From: Aalborgiella sp043769295
Lineage (GTDB): Bacteria > Pseudomonadota > Gammaproteobacteria > Burkholderiales > Burkholderiaceae_C
Assembly (NCBI GenBank): GCA_043769295.1
Contig: JAYVJL010000029.1
Coordinates: forward strand, 1-64,000
DNA: 64,000 nucleotides
Reading direction: 5' to 3'
In this document: positions 1 through 7,840 of the stretch, piece by piece
Layout of the letters: every line of letters starts with the position of its first letter
Position numbering within the stretch: the stretch's first letter is position 1
Program-made: the position numbers and the translations under genes
Notes under the pieces: model-generated
What the model was told of the DNA's origin: nothing
Seen by the model: the letters and a program-made list of their open reading frames with translations, nothing else
The model's database searches: none

Positions 1-603
1 GCGCACGTCAAACGAGGCTTCCAGCGCCGAGACAGCCACGTATTTGGCGACCGAGCCAAAACCAGGGCAGCAGTCGGTGATGGGCAAGTCGTTGTCCACG
101 GTTTTGGGCACGTGGATGGCTTGCAGCGGGTAGTTCATCGCCTTGGAGAGCTGGCTGACCTTGTAGCAGGTGTCGGCAGAGTCGCCGCCGCCGTTGTAGA
201 AAAAGTAGCCGATGTTGTGCGCTTTGAAGACCTCGATCAGGCGCTCGTATTCGACCTTGTTGGCTTCCAGCGATTTGAGCTTGAAGCGGCACGAGCCAAA
301 CGCACCCGATGGGGTTTGGCGCAGGGCGGCGATGCTGCTGGCGGATTCTTTGCTGGTGTCGATCAAATCTTCGGTCAACGCGCCGATGATGCCGTTGCGA
401 CCGGCATACACCTTGCCGATTTTGTCCTTGTGCAGCCGCGCGGTTTCTATCACGCCGCAAGCCGAGGCGTTGATGACCGAGGTGACGCCGCCGGACTGGG
501 CGTAAAACGCATTCATTTTTTTGACTTTGGGAGCTGCTTTGGCTACAGATGTTGTTGCAGGTTGAGTGCTTGTTTTTGCAGAAACAGGTTTTTTGGTTGC
601 CAT
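1..603 (-). CDS. pfp: PPi-type 6-phosphofructokinase, 5' part only
   Basis: Phosphorylates fructose 6-phosphate in glycolysis, probably using pyrophosphate and therefore reversibly. Only the first 201 codons are present; the gene runs off the left edge. From the first ATG, residues 1-29 are a loose Ala/Lys/Thr-rich extension. The folded domain starts at M30 with NAFYAQSGGVT. The phosphoryl-donor loop is GGGDSADT (residues 138-145) and the substrate loop is PKTVDND (166-172); a Lys where ATP-dependent enzymes have Gly in PGTIDND is the usual PPi-type mark. An ATG at 516 would remove the extension, and neither start has a clear Shine-Dalgarno sequence. The PPi specificity is inferred from these loops and from resemblance to Burkholderiales and methylotroph enzymes. 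Confidence 0.85.
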   Translation of the reverse strand, partial: MATKKPVSAKTSTQPATTSVAKAAPKVKKMNAFYAQSGGVTSVINASACGVIETARLHKDKIGKVYAGRNGIIGALTEDLIDTSKESASSIAALRQTPSGAFGSCRFKLKSLEANKVEYERLIEVFKAHNIGYFFYNGGGDSADTCYKVSQLSKAMNYPLQAIHVPKTVDNDLPITDCCPGFGSVAKYVAVSALEASFDVR

Positions 604-646
604 AAAAGTTCAAAAATAAAAGTTGATGGAGTGTGGAAATGAATAA

Positions 647-1093
647 TCAGGATAAAACGGCGGGGTCAACATCGGTTGCTGCGTCCAATGCCGAGGCGAT
701 GGTCTGGGCATTTTTAGCGGCGATCAAACGCTGGCGTACATGCAGCGCGCAGGCGGCGAACAGGATGACGCACAGCAGCACCTCAATCATCGCCAAATAG
801 TTGCCGGGGGCTTTGTCGCCCCAGGCGCGCACCACGCCTTCAATAAAATACAGCCACACAAACAGGCTGACCCAACGGTAGGTGAACATGCGGTTTTTGA
901 GCAGACCGGCCAGCGGCAGGCACAGCGGCAGGACTTTGAGCACCAAGAGCGAACCGCCTGGGCGCAGCGGGGCGAGCCATAGTTCCCAAACCAAGCCCAG
1001 CAATATCAGGCCCAGCAGGCTGCCCACGGCCAAAATACGGGTGAGCTGGACGTGTCGGGGGGGAGGAGACACGAGCGGTAGGGGGGTGGTCAT
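647..1093 (-). CDS. DUF2069 small integral membrane protein
   Basis: A 148-residue inner-membrane protein with about four hydrophobic segments (roughly residues 18-40, 47-64, 70-90 and 98-120) and no catalytic motif that I can see. The WLYFIEGVVRAW segment and overall size match the DUF2069 family of proteobacterial membrane proteins, whose role is unknown. It is divergent from the YihY gene, with 47 bp between the two starts, so the promoters must lie back to back. It lies just upstream of the phosphofructokinase on the same strand, but nothing links them functionally. Confidence 0.8.
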   Translation of the reverse strand: MTTPLPLVSPPPRHVQLTRILAVGSLLGLILLGLVWELWLAPLRPGGSLLVLKVLPLCLPLAGLLKNRMFTYRWVSLFVWLYFIEGVVRAWGDKAPGNYLAMIEVLLCVILFAACALHVRQRLIAAKNAQTIASALDAATDVDPAVLS

Positions 1094-1140
1094 GAAGAAG
1101 GTACCTGATTTTTTGGTAGTTACGGTGGCATGATAGCGAG

Positions 1141-2367
1141 ATGGACAAACTGCGAGCCTTGATTCAGGATTTTATGCGCGAAGCGCTCACCTTTCCGTGG
1201 AAAAACACGGCCTGGACGCTGCGCGAGCGCTTTAATGAGGACCATTTGGGTCTGACCGCCAGCAGTTTGACCTTCACGACCATCATCTCCATCGTGCCGC
1301 TGTTTACCGTGGCCTTGGCCGTGTTCAGCGTTTTTCCGATGTTTTCACAGATGCAGTCAATCCTGCAGCTGTGGTTGGTGGACAGCCTGATTCCCGATAA
1401 CATCTCGCGCCAGGTTTTGAGCTATCTGGGTCAATTTGCCGCCAACGCCAGCAAAATCGGCTGGGTCGGCGCACTGGTGTTTTTAGTTACTGCCGTGACG
1501 CTGATTTTGACGATAGACGTCAAGCTCAACGACATCTGGCGGGTGCGCAAAATGCGCTCCTTGACGCGCCGCATCCTGGTCTATTGGGGCTTGCTGACGC
1601 TGGGGCCGCTGTTGCTTGGCATGAGCTTGTCGTTGAGCTCTTATGCCATCTCCAGCTCCAAGGGGCTTGTCACCGTTATGCCGGGCAGCGTGAATGTGCT
1701 GTTGAACCTGCTGGAGTTTGGGCTGATGTCCGCCGGCATGGCGGCCATGTACCGTTTTGTGCCCAATACGCCCGTGCGCTGGTCGCATGCGTTGTGGGGC
1801 GGGGTGTTTGTCGCCGTGGGCATTGAATTGGCCAAGCGGGTGTTGACCTGGTATTTGAGCCTCGTGCCCACTTATTCCGCTGTGTACGGTGCTTTTGCAA
1901 CAGCACCTATTTTGCTGATCTGGATTTATGTGGCGTGGGTGATCGTGCTCTTGGGCGCGGTGGTGGCGGCGTATTTGCCAAGTTTGCTTGGTGGTATTGC
2001 GCGGCGCGGTGGCACGCCGGGCTGGAATTTTCAACTGGCGTTGGAGCTCTTGCAAAAGCTGTCCAGTTCACACGACAGTTCGCACGAATTGGGCGACAAA
2101 GCTGGCAAGAGTCTGGAGGTTTTATCCAGAGAGCTGCGGGTCAACGATTTACAACTGGAAGAAGCTCTGCAAACCTTGCTGAGTCTGGACTGGATTGGCC
2201 GGCTGGACGAAGAAGAGGCCCGCCATGTGCTGCTGGTTGATCTGGCGATCACCCCGCTGGCACCGCTGGCTGAGCGTTTGCTGCTGCCAGTACGGATCAG
2301 CACCCAGAATATGTGGGAAAAGAGCCACTGGTCGGCTATTTATGTGGCTGAGGTGCTGCCAAAATAA
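1141..2367 (+). CDS. yihY: YihY/BrkB family inner-membrane protein
   Basis: A 408-residue polytopic protein. After an amphipathic N-terminus there are about six membrane segments (near residues 40-60, 100-130, 145-170, 185-210, 220-240 and 250-285). The LTASSLTFTTIISIVPLF stretch near residue 38 is typical of YihY/BrkB proteins. Some members were once called ribonuclease BN, an activity now assigned to RNase Z, so no nuclease role is implied. A soluble C-terminal tail of about 120 residues resembles the winged-helix tail seen in longer Burkholderiales members. It converges on the DUF2177 gene with a 27-bp gap. Confidence 0.88.
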   Translation: MDKLRALIQDFMREALTFPWKNTAWTLRERFNEDHLGLTASSLTFTTIISIVPLFTVALAVFSVFPMFSQMQSILQLWLVDSLIPDNISRQVLSYLGQFAANASKIGWVGALVFLVTAVTLILTIDVKLNDIWRVRKMRSLTRRILVYWGLLTLGPLLLGMSLSLSSYAISSSKGLVTVMPGSVNVLLNLLEFGLMSAGMAAMYRFVPNTPVRWSHALWGGVFVAVGIELAKRVLTWYLSLVPTYSAVYGAFATAPILLIWIYVAWVIVLLGAVVAAYLPSLLGGIARRGGTPGWNFQLALELLQKLSSSHDSSHELGDKAGKSLEVLSRELRVNDLQLEEALQTLLSLDWIGRLDEEEARHVLLVDLAITPLAPLAERLLLPVRISTQNMWEKSHWSAIYVAEVLPK

Positions 2368-2394
2368 TAGCGATTTTCGAAATCCTTGGATATT

Positions 2395-2793
2395 CTAAAC
2401 GCGATTAAATACAAATTTTCCTGCTGTCGCCGCGATGGCGCTCACCAAGCTACCCCAAAGCATGTCAACCAGTGCTAATTGCAAAGGATAATTTTTGAGA
2501 GTAGCGAGATTGGTTAGATCGTAAGTGGCGTAAGCAAAAAAACCGAACAGTGCCGCTAGCAATGCAGTGCGCGACCACGCTGTTGTCCCAGATTCTGGCA
2601 GAATCGCGAAAATCATCAAACCTATCGGGAAAAGAGCATAAAAAAAGAATGCTGCAACAAGATTGGGCTTGTCGGTCATCAAGTGGCCAATGCCTGATTG
2701 GTACAAGGGCTTGGCGATGAAGCCTAGCCAAACCAGATCAATAATAACCATCACCGCTGTGGTACTCAGATACGTGACCAATATCTTCAGCAT
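2395..2793 (-). CDS. DUF2177 family membrane protein
   Basis: A 132-residue protein with four predicted membrane helices (about residues 5-25, 45-63, 75-95 and 105-125). The TTAVMVIIDLVWLGFI start and the YATYDLTNLATLKNYP stretch fit DUF2177, a family of small membrane proteins without an assigned function. Its next neighbour on the same strand is a flavin-nucleotide-binding stress protein, 41 bp upstream, so the two may be cotranscribed. I see no conserved catalytic residues. Confidence 0.8.
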   Translation of the reverse strand: MLKILVTYLSTTAVMVIIDLVWLGFIAKPLYQSGIGHLMTDKPNLVAAFFFYALFPIGLMIFAILPESGTTAWSRTALLAALFGFFAYATYDLTNLATLKNYPLQLALVDMLWGSLVSAIAATAGKFVFNRV

Positions 2794-2834
2794 AATTTTT
2801 CAATACTCTGTAATATTTATTAAAAACTTTTATT

Positions 2835-3329
2835 TTATAAATTTTTAATAATATCGTGGTCGCCCATATTCACGGGTTTACCTGCAATGATAGAGGCTGC
2901 CAACGAAAACAAGCGTACAACTTTGTTATGCGGAGAATCCCAATATTCAGCGACAGTGGGTATAAATTTTAGCAGCACAAGATTGGGCGAATCGGGGCCG
3001 TCAGGAAACCACGGTTTGGCGAATACAGTCCACAAACGGTGAATATCATCCTTGTTTTCATGTATTTCGCCACGCCCAGACAAAGATACATAGGTGCCGT
3101 TTGAGGTGTTTGAAAACGCCAGGTTTGCCCTGTTTAAATGTTCAGTTTTCTCAGAATTACGTTCTGTAAAAAACCACAGAGCGCCATCATTGTCCATCTC
3201 TAATGGCCCCATAGGTCTGCTGACCAATAAGCCATCATCGTCAAATGTTGTGAACATGGCAACTGACATATCTTCAATCAATTTACCTAATTGAGTTTGT
3301 TGCGGCGTGTTTTGAGTTTGAATTTTCAT
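2835..3329 (-). CDS. Pyridoxamine 5'-phosphate oxidase-fold protein (general stress protein 26-like)
   Basis: A 164-residue protein of the FMN-binding split-barrel (PPOX) superfamily. Signature stretches are AMFTTFDDDGLLVSRPM (about residues 25-41), GALWFFTERNSEK and YVSLSGRGEI. Relatives such as GSP26 bind FMN or F420 and take part in stress responses, but the substrate is unknown. I chose the ATG at 3329 because the family normally starts a few residues before a helix like QTQLGKLIEDM; the frame is open 13 codons further upstream to 3368. The coding region is slightly A+T richer than its neighbours. Confidence 0.8.
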   Translation of the reverse strand: MKIQTQNTPQQTQLGKLIEDMSVAMFTTFDDDGLLVSRPMGPLEMDNDGALWFFTERNSEKTEHLNRANLAFSNTSNGTYVSLSGRGEIHENKDDIHRLWTVFAKPWFPDGPDSPNLVLLKFIPTVAEYWDSPHNKVVRLFSLAASIIAGKPVNMGDHDIIKNL

Positions 3330-3411
3330 GATCAGTTTAAGTTTCTTTAAATGTATTTTGAAAGTCAATCGTCTGTGTTTTGCAAGCGGATTGATGCCAG
3401 CGAAAACAGCT

Positions 3412-5124
3412 TTAGTTTGTAGGAGAAAACGCTGCCAAAGCCTCTGCGTCCGTGCGGTACAAACGCAGCAGCGGCCAGTCGCCAGATTTTTGCGGTAGTT
3501 CGCCTGCGCTGATCAAAATCCGCTCTACAGGTAGTTTGATGCCGCTGATATGCAGGGTGATGTTCCGGTCAAACAACATGCGGCGGACCTGACCAAAGGT
3601 CTCCAGCCCGGTCGCATCCACCCGATTGATGGGTTGCGCAAACAGGCAAATGTGCTTCACGTCAGGTTGTTTGACCAGCTGTTGCATGATGGCGCGCTCA
3701 AACTCGCTGGCAGAGGCAAAGTCCAGCTCCGCGTCCATGCGCAGGGCGTAGAGCTGCGGGGCCAGCGGCGGCAGATGCCACAAGTGCCGGTCGCGCAGGC
3801 TGCCGTCGGCGTGCAAACCCACCTCGATGATGCGCGGGTGCAGACGCAGGTACAAAAAGTGCCCCAAACCCATCAACATCCCGGTGATGATGCCCCAGTA
3901 CAAACGCGGTGCGCTCAGCGCGGTGGTGACGAAAGTGGCCAGTGCGCTGACGGTTTCCATTTTCGATACTTGCCACAAACGCACAAAGCGACTGGGCACG
4001 ATCAGGCTGTAGATGGCGGCCACCACCACGGCGGCCAGCACAGACTGTGGCACATGGCGCAACATGGGCGTTAAAAACAGCAGCGCCAGCATCACGACGC
4101 CCACGCCCACCACATTGGCCCAGCCGGTTTTGGCGCCCGCGTACAAATTGAGCGCCGAGCGTGAAAATGATGAACTGGTCGGAAACGAACCACTCAGCCC
4201 CGAGGCGATTTTGGCCAAGCCCTGGCCGATCAGGTCCTGATTCTGGTTCCACAACTGACCGCCTTGCTGGCTTTCGACCTTGGCGCTTGAGGCAGTTTCA
4301 ATAAAGCTGACCAACGTAATCACCAGCACCGGCAGCAAAAGCTGACCAAAAGCGTCCAGTGATAACAGTGTTGGCACATACAGTGACGGTAAACCCGCAG
4401 GCAAGGTGCCAACCACTGGCCCACCTGCCACCTCAAACTCCAGGTAGTGGCTGATGAAAGACGCCGCAACCATCAACAGAACCACGGCTGGCAGGCGGGG
4501 CACAAAGCGCTTGGTCAGCAGCAAAAAGCTCAAGCTGGCCAAGCCAAATACCGCAGAGCCGCTGTGCAAAAGGGGTGAGGTTGTCTGCCCGAGATGGCTC
4601 AGGTAATGCCAGGTTTGCGCCAGCAGCTCGCCAAAGTTGCCCTTGAAACCCAGCAAAGCGGGCAATTGCGAGGTCAAAATCAACAGCGCCGCCGCTTGTG
4701 TGAACCCCATCAGCACCGGCGCGCTGATGACGTTGAGCAACCAGCCAAACCGCGCAAACCCCAGCGCCATCTGCAACACGCCGACCAGCAGCGCCAGCCA
4801 CACCGCCAGGTTGACCCATTCGGCACTGCCCGGCTGCGCCAAACCTGCCAAAGCCGACCCCACCATCAACGCCGTCAAGGCCGTTGGTCCGACGGATAGC
4901 CGAGAAGACGCGCTCCACAGTGTCGCCACCAGCGCCGGCAGCAGCGCCGCGTAAATACCCGTCACCAGCGGCATCCCAGCCACGGCGGCATAGGCGACGC
5001 ACTGCGGAATCATCATCAACCCCACCGTGATACCCGCAGTCAACTCGCCTTGAAGCAACGCCAGCGTCGGGCGTGGCCAGGCGAGAAAGGGGAACAATCG
5101 GTGCAGTTGAGATTTTTTCGACAT
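3412..5124 (-). CDS. SulP family inorganic anion transporter with STAS domain
   Basis: A 570-residue secondary transporter of the SulP/SLC26 family, expected to move sulfate, bicarbonate or another anion across the inner membrane. The N-terminal 410 residues hold 10-14 hydrophobic segments, including the family signature GLMMIPQCVAYAAVAGMP near residue 35 and FIETASSAKVES near 275. The C-terminal 120 residues form a STAS domain (MDAELDFASASEFERAI followed by DATGLETFGQV). There are no neighbouring assimilation genes, so the substrate cannot be decided. It is preceded by a short gap and then the hydrolase gene on the same strand. Confidence 0.9.
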   Translation of the reverse strand: MSKKSQLHRLFPFLAWPRPTLALLQGELTAGITVGLMMIPQCVAYAAVAGMPLVTGIYAALLPALVATLWSASSRLSVGPTALTALMVGSALAGLAQPGSAEWVNLAVWLALLVGVLQMALGFARFGWLLNVISAPVLMGFTQAAALLILTSQLPALLGFKGNFGELLAQTWHYLSHLGQTTSPLLHSGSAVFGLASLSFLLLTKRFVPRLPAVVLLMVAASFISHYLEFEVAGGPVVGTLPAGLPSLYVPTLLSLDAFGQLLLPVLVITLVSFIETASSAKVESQQGGQLWNQNQDLIGQGLAKIASGLSGSFPTSSSFSRSALNLYAGAKTGWANVVGVGVVMLALLFLTPMLRHVPQSVLAAVVVAAIYSLIVPSRFVRLWQVSKMETVSALATFVTTALSAPRLYWGIITGMLMGLGHFLYLRLHPRIIEVGLHADGSLRDRHLWHLPPLAPQLYALRMDAELDFASASEFERAIMQQLVKQPDVKHICLFAQPINRVDATGLETFGQVRRMLFDRNITLHISGIKLPVERILISAGELPQKSGDWPLLRLYRTDAEALAAFSPTN

Positions 5125-5180
5125 CAGCTTAGATGCTAATGGATATTTAGCACCTCAAACTGGTTGGTGTACAGGAAATC

Positions 5181-6047
5181 TTAGTGCAGCAATGGGGCCA
5201 AAAACCCCTTCAACGCCATCAACACCCCATCCGGCGCTTCGGTCATCAGCGAATGCCCTGCCTCTAAGGTGACGACTTGGACTTGCTTGCCAGAAGCTTT
5301 TGCCGCATCCTTAGCCGCATCTACCAGTGGTTTCGCAGCCTTGGGTGGCGTCATTTGGTCAGACTTTCCTGCTATAAAAAGCATAGCTGCTGAGGCAATA
5401 GATACGCCGGCTACAGCGTTTTTATACTCATTACAAGCGGTGAAACCAGTGAAGAACAAGTTATGTGCAACATTGCTGGCCTGCACACGGCGCATCAAGG
5501 CTTTTGAGCTGCCGTAGAGCCACGTGCCAGGCCCCAGCGAGGAGGGCGGGGGCGCCAGCATGCTGTGCGAGAAGGTGTTGACCATGTCGATGGCTTTGTT
5601 GGGTGCGCTGATCGAGGTTTCTAGCAAAACGGGCGAGACCAACATGGGTGCTGCTGTGCCTAATAGCGCCAACTGCTTGATTCTGCTTGGATTTTTCACA
5701 GCATCGCGAGCGGCGGCTTCGATGGCGATGAGTGAGCCAAAACTGTGGCCGACCAGTGATGCGGTTTTGAGTTCAGCTGCATCTAACAGCGCGAGGATGA
5801 AATCTGCCGCAGCTTCAACGGATAAACACGGCGCGATGTCACGATTCACCCCAGCGCTTTTGCCATGACCGGGCAAATCAAGCGCTAAAACGTTGAAGCC
5901 GTGGTGCGCCAGGTAGCGGGTTTGCAGAATCCAGACGCTGTGGTCGTTCAGTACGCCGTGAATGAAGACGATGGTGGGTTTGGCTGCGTCAAACGGCTTA
6001 CCGCCGGTGTAGCAGTAGGTGGGGTGGCCGAGTACGGTTAAATACAC
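5181..6047 (-). CDS. Alpha/beta hydrolase
   Basis: A 288-residue hydrolase of the alpha/beta fold. The oxyanion motif is FIHGVLNDHSVW (about residues 28-39), the nucleophile elbow is VGHSFGS (Ser near 102), and a late GKSDQMTPP plus EAGHSLM supply the acid and His. The substrate is unknown; relatives include epoxide hydrolase and haloperoxidase-like enzymes. Residues AVAGVSIASAAMLFIAG just before the acid loop are encoded by a copy of the 46-bp dispersed repeat (5371-5416). From memory of the family this segment has the usual length, so the repeat seems to have replaced rather than extended the sequence. The gene lies 21 bp downstream of adk. Confidence 0.85.
   Translation of the reverse strand: MYLTVLGHPTYCYTGGKPFDAAKPTIVFIHGVLNDHSVWILQTRYLAHHGFNVLALDLPGHGKSAGVNRDIAPCLSVEAAADFILALLDAAELKTASLVGHSFGSLIAIEAAARDAVKNPSRIKQLALLGTAAPMLVSPVLLETSISAPNKAIDMVNTFSHSMLAPPPSSLGPGTWLYGSSKALMRRVQASNVAHNLFFTGFTACNEYKNAVAGVSIASAAMLFIAGKSDQMTPPKAAKPLVDAAKDAAKASGKQVQVVTLEAGHSLMTEAPDGVLMALKGFLAPLLH
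5371..5416 (+). repeat. 46-bp dispersed repeat, copy 1 (inside hydrolase gene)
   Basis: Full copy with arm GCTATAAAAAGCATAGC, then TGAGGCAATAGAT and the end ACGCCGGCTACAG. It encodes AVAGVSIASAAM on the minus strand. Confidence 0.85.
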
Positions 6048-6068
6048 ACGGCCCCTGATGGTGATTTG

Positions 6069-6725
6069 TTAAGCCGCGAGAGCCGCAAACGCGCGGTTCA
6101 TGATTTCTTCAACCGTACCGGTGCCGCTGATGGCACGGTATTTTGGGGCCGCGACGGGGTCTGATTTCGCCCAATTGGCGTAGTAATCAACCAGAGGGCG
6201 GGTTTGCGCGCTGTAGACGGCCAAGCGGTTTTTGACGGTATCTTCCTTGTCGTCGTCGCGCTGGATCAGGGGTTCACCGGTTACGTCATCGACGTTGGCC
6301 ACTTTGGGCGGGTTGAACTTGACGTGGTAGGTGCGGCCCGAGGCTGGGTGCGAGCGGCGGCCGCTCATGCGTTCGATGATGGCGTCAAACGGCACGTCGA
6401 TTTCCAGAACGTAGTCCAGCTTCACGCCGGCGGCCTTCATGGCGTCGGCTTGCGGGATGGTGCGGGGGAAGCCGTCAAACAGAAAACCAGCAGCGCAATC
6501 AGGCTGGGCGATGCGTTCTTTGACCAGATTGATGATCAGCTCGTCGCTGACCAGCGCGCCTGAATCCATGACTTTTTTCAGCTCAAGACCCAAAGGACTG
6601 CCAGCTTTGACGGCAGCGCGCAGCATGTCGCCAGTAGAGATTTGTGGAATATTGTATTTTTGGCAGATGAAGGTGGCTTGTGTACCTTTACCAGCGCCGG
6701 GTGCGCCCAACAAAATGAGTCTCAT
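6069..6725 (-). CDS. adk: Adenylate kinase
   Basis: Interconverts ATP plus AMP and two ADP in the cytoplasm. The 218-residue protein opens with MRLILLGAPGAGKGT, where the P-loop is residues 7-15. FPRT in GFLFDGFPRTIPQA is the AMP-binding signature. The long LID (about 123-165, GRRSHPASGRTYHVKFNPP) lacks zinc-binding cysteines, as in the Gram-negative form. The ATG at 6725 is chosen because the P-loop normally begins at residue 7; the frame remains open 10 codons upstream. The order kdsB then adk then hydrolase on one strand suggests cotranscription, although the kdsB-adk gap is 82 bp. Confidence 0.97.
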   Translation of the reverse strand: MRLILLGAPGAGKGTQATFICQKYNIPQISTGDMLRAAVKAGSPLGLELKKVMDSGALVSDELIINLVKERIAQPDCAAGFLFDGFPRTIPQADAMKAAGVKLDYVLEIDVPFDAIIERMSGRRSHPASGRTYHVKFNPPKVANVDDVTGEPLIQRDDDKEDTVKNRLAVYSAQTRPLVDYYANWAKSDPVAAPKYRAISGTGTVEEIMNRAFAALAA

Positions 6726-6807
6726 GCAGTAAATCCTTGGATGAATATCGGTCAATGTCTCTGTACAGAGAATAGCACGGTAAAGCTATGATTTTGCTGA
6801 CAAAGCA

Positions 6808-7590
6808 CTAGGGCTTCGCACTTGTCAAAAACAGCGCCCGCACCCGTGCCAAATCTTCTGGTGTGTCAACGCCCGGTCCCGGCGCGTGTTCTGTCACATG
6901 CACGGCGATGCGATAACCATGCCACAGGGCGCGCAACTGCTCCAGCGCTTCGCAAACCTCAATCGGCGCTTGGGGCAGCTGCGGGAATTGCTTCAAAAAG
7001 CCAACGCGATAGGCATAAATGCCGATGTGGCGCAGTGCTTCGGGGGCTTGCGGCAACTCTGGCAAGCCTGCGACCGAGCCGTCGCGCCACCAGCCAATCG
7101 GGGCACGGCTGAAGTACAGCGCCATCTGGTTCACGTCCAGCACGACTTTGACGACGTTGGGGTTGCGGAATTCGTCCACGCTGTCGATCACATGGGCGGC
7201 GGTGCTCATGCTGGCTTCTGGCACGTTTTGCAGCAGAGTGGCGACGTCGGCAATCAGCTGCGGTGCGATCAGCGGTTCGTCGCCTTGGACGTTGACAACG
7301 ATCTCGTCGTCCTGCAAACCGAGCAACTCGCAGGCTTCGGCCAAGCGGTCGCTGCCACTGGGGTGGTCGCTGCGGGTGAGCACGGCTTCAATCCCGTGGG
7401 CTTGGCAAACCGCCAGAATGGAAGGGCTGTCGCAAGCCACCACGGCGCGAACGGTACTGCCTTTGAGGGTCGTTGACAACACCTGCTGCGCGACGCGGAC
7501 GATGAGCGGCAGCCCGGCCACGTCTGCCAGCGGTTTATCGGGCAGGCGGGTGGAGGCTAGTCGGGCGGGGATGAGGACAGTCAGCTTCAT
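6808..7590 (-). CDS. kdsB: CMP-KDO synthetase (3-deoxy-manno-octulosonate cytidylyltransferase)
   Basis: Activates KDO with CTP to CMP-KDO for attachment to lipid A in the cytoplasm. The 260-residue sequence starts with the nucleotide-binding signature LIPARLASTRLPDKPLADVAG (residues 5-25), followed by THE-type sugar-binding motif variants and IVVNVQGDEPLI (about 97-108). It ends with the CEALEQLRALWHGYRI stretch typical of KdsB. Immediately upstream on the same strand are the Trm112-like gene and lpxK, so this is an LPS-biogenesis cluster that continues through exbD/exbB. Confidence 0.95.
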   Translation of the reverse strand: MKLTVLIPARLASTRLPDKPLADVAGLPLIVRVAQQVLSTTLKGSTVRAVVACDSPSILAVCQAHGIEAVLTRSDHPSGSDRLAEACELLGLQDDEIVVNVQGDEPLIAPQLIADVATLLQNVPEASMSTAAHVIDSVDEFRNPNVVKVVLDVNQMALYFSRAPIGWWRDGSVAGLPELPQAPEALRHIGIYAYRVGFLKQFPQLPQAPIEVCEALEQLRALWHGYRIAVHVTEHAPGPGVDTPEDLARVRALFLTSAKP

Positions 7591-7632
7591 GCAGAAAACA
7601 GAATGTTCAGAACAGCGTGTTCAAAACGGCTT

Positions 7633-7824
7633 TTAACTGTGCAGCTTCTCGATTTCCTCGTCTGTCAGCACACGGGCTTCGTTTTCCAGCAGGATGGGGA
7701 TGCCATCGCGCACGGGGTAGGCCAGGCGGGCGCTGCGCGAGACGAGTTCCTGCTTCTCGCGGTCAAACGCGAGCGGGCCTTTGGTGACTGGGCAAACCAG
7801 CAGTTCAAGTAATTTGGTGTCCAT
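7633..7824 (-). CDS. ycaR: Trm112/YcaR family small protein
   Basis: A 63-residue protein with LLELLVCPVTKGPL at its N-terminus, YPVRDGIPILL in the middle and a short acidic tail. This is the Trm112p-like fold typically encoded between lpxK and kdsB in proteobacteria. In eukaryotes and archaea Trm112 is a partner of methyltransferases; the bacterial role is not established. Only one of the usual zinc cysteines (CPVT) is retained. The ATG at 7824 is chosen because it gives the family's standard MDxKLLE start; longer upstream reading runs into lpxK, which ends 16 bp away. Confidence 0.88.
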   Translation of the reverse strand: MDTKLLELLVCPVTKGPLAFDREKQELVSRSARLAYPVRDGIPILLENEARVLTDEEIEKLHS

Positions 7825-7840
7825 GGGGAGATGATAGCTT

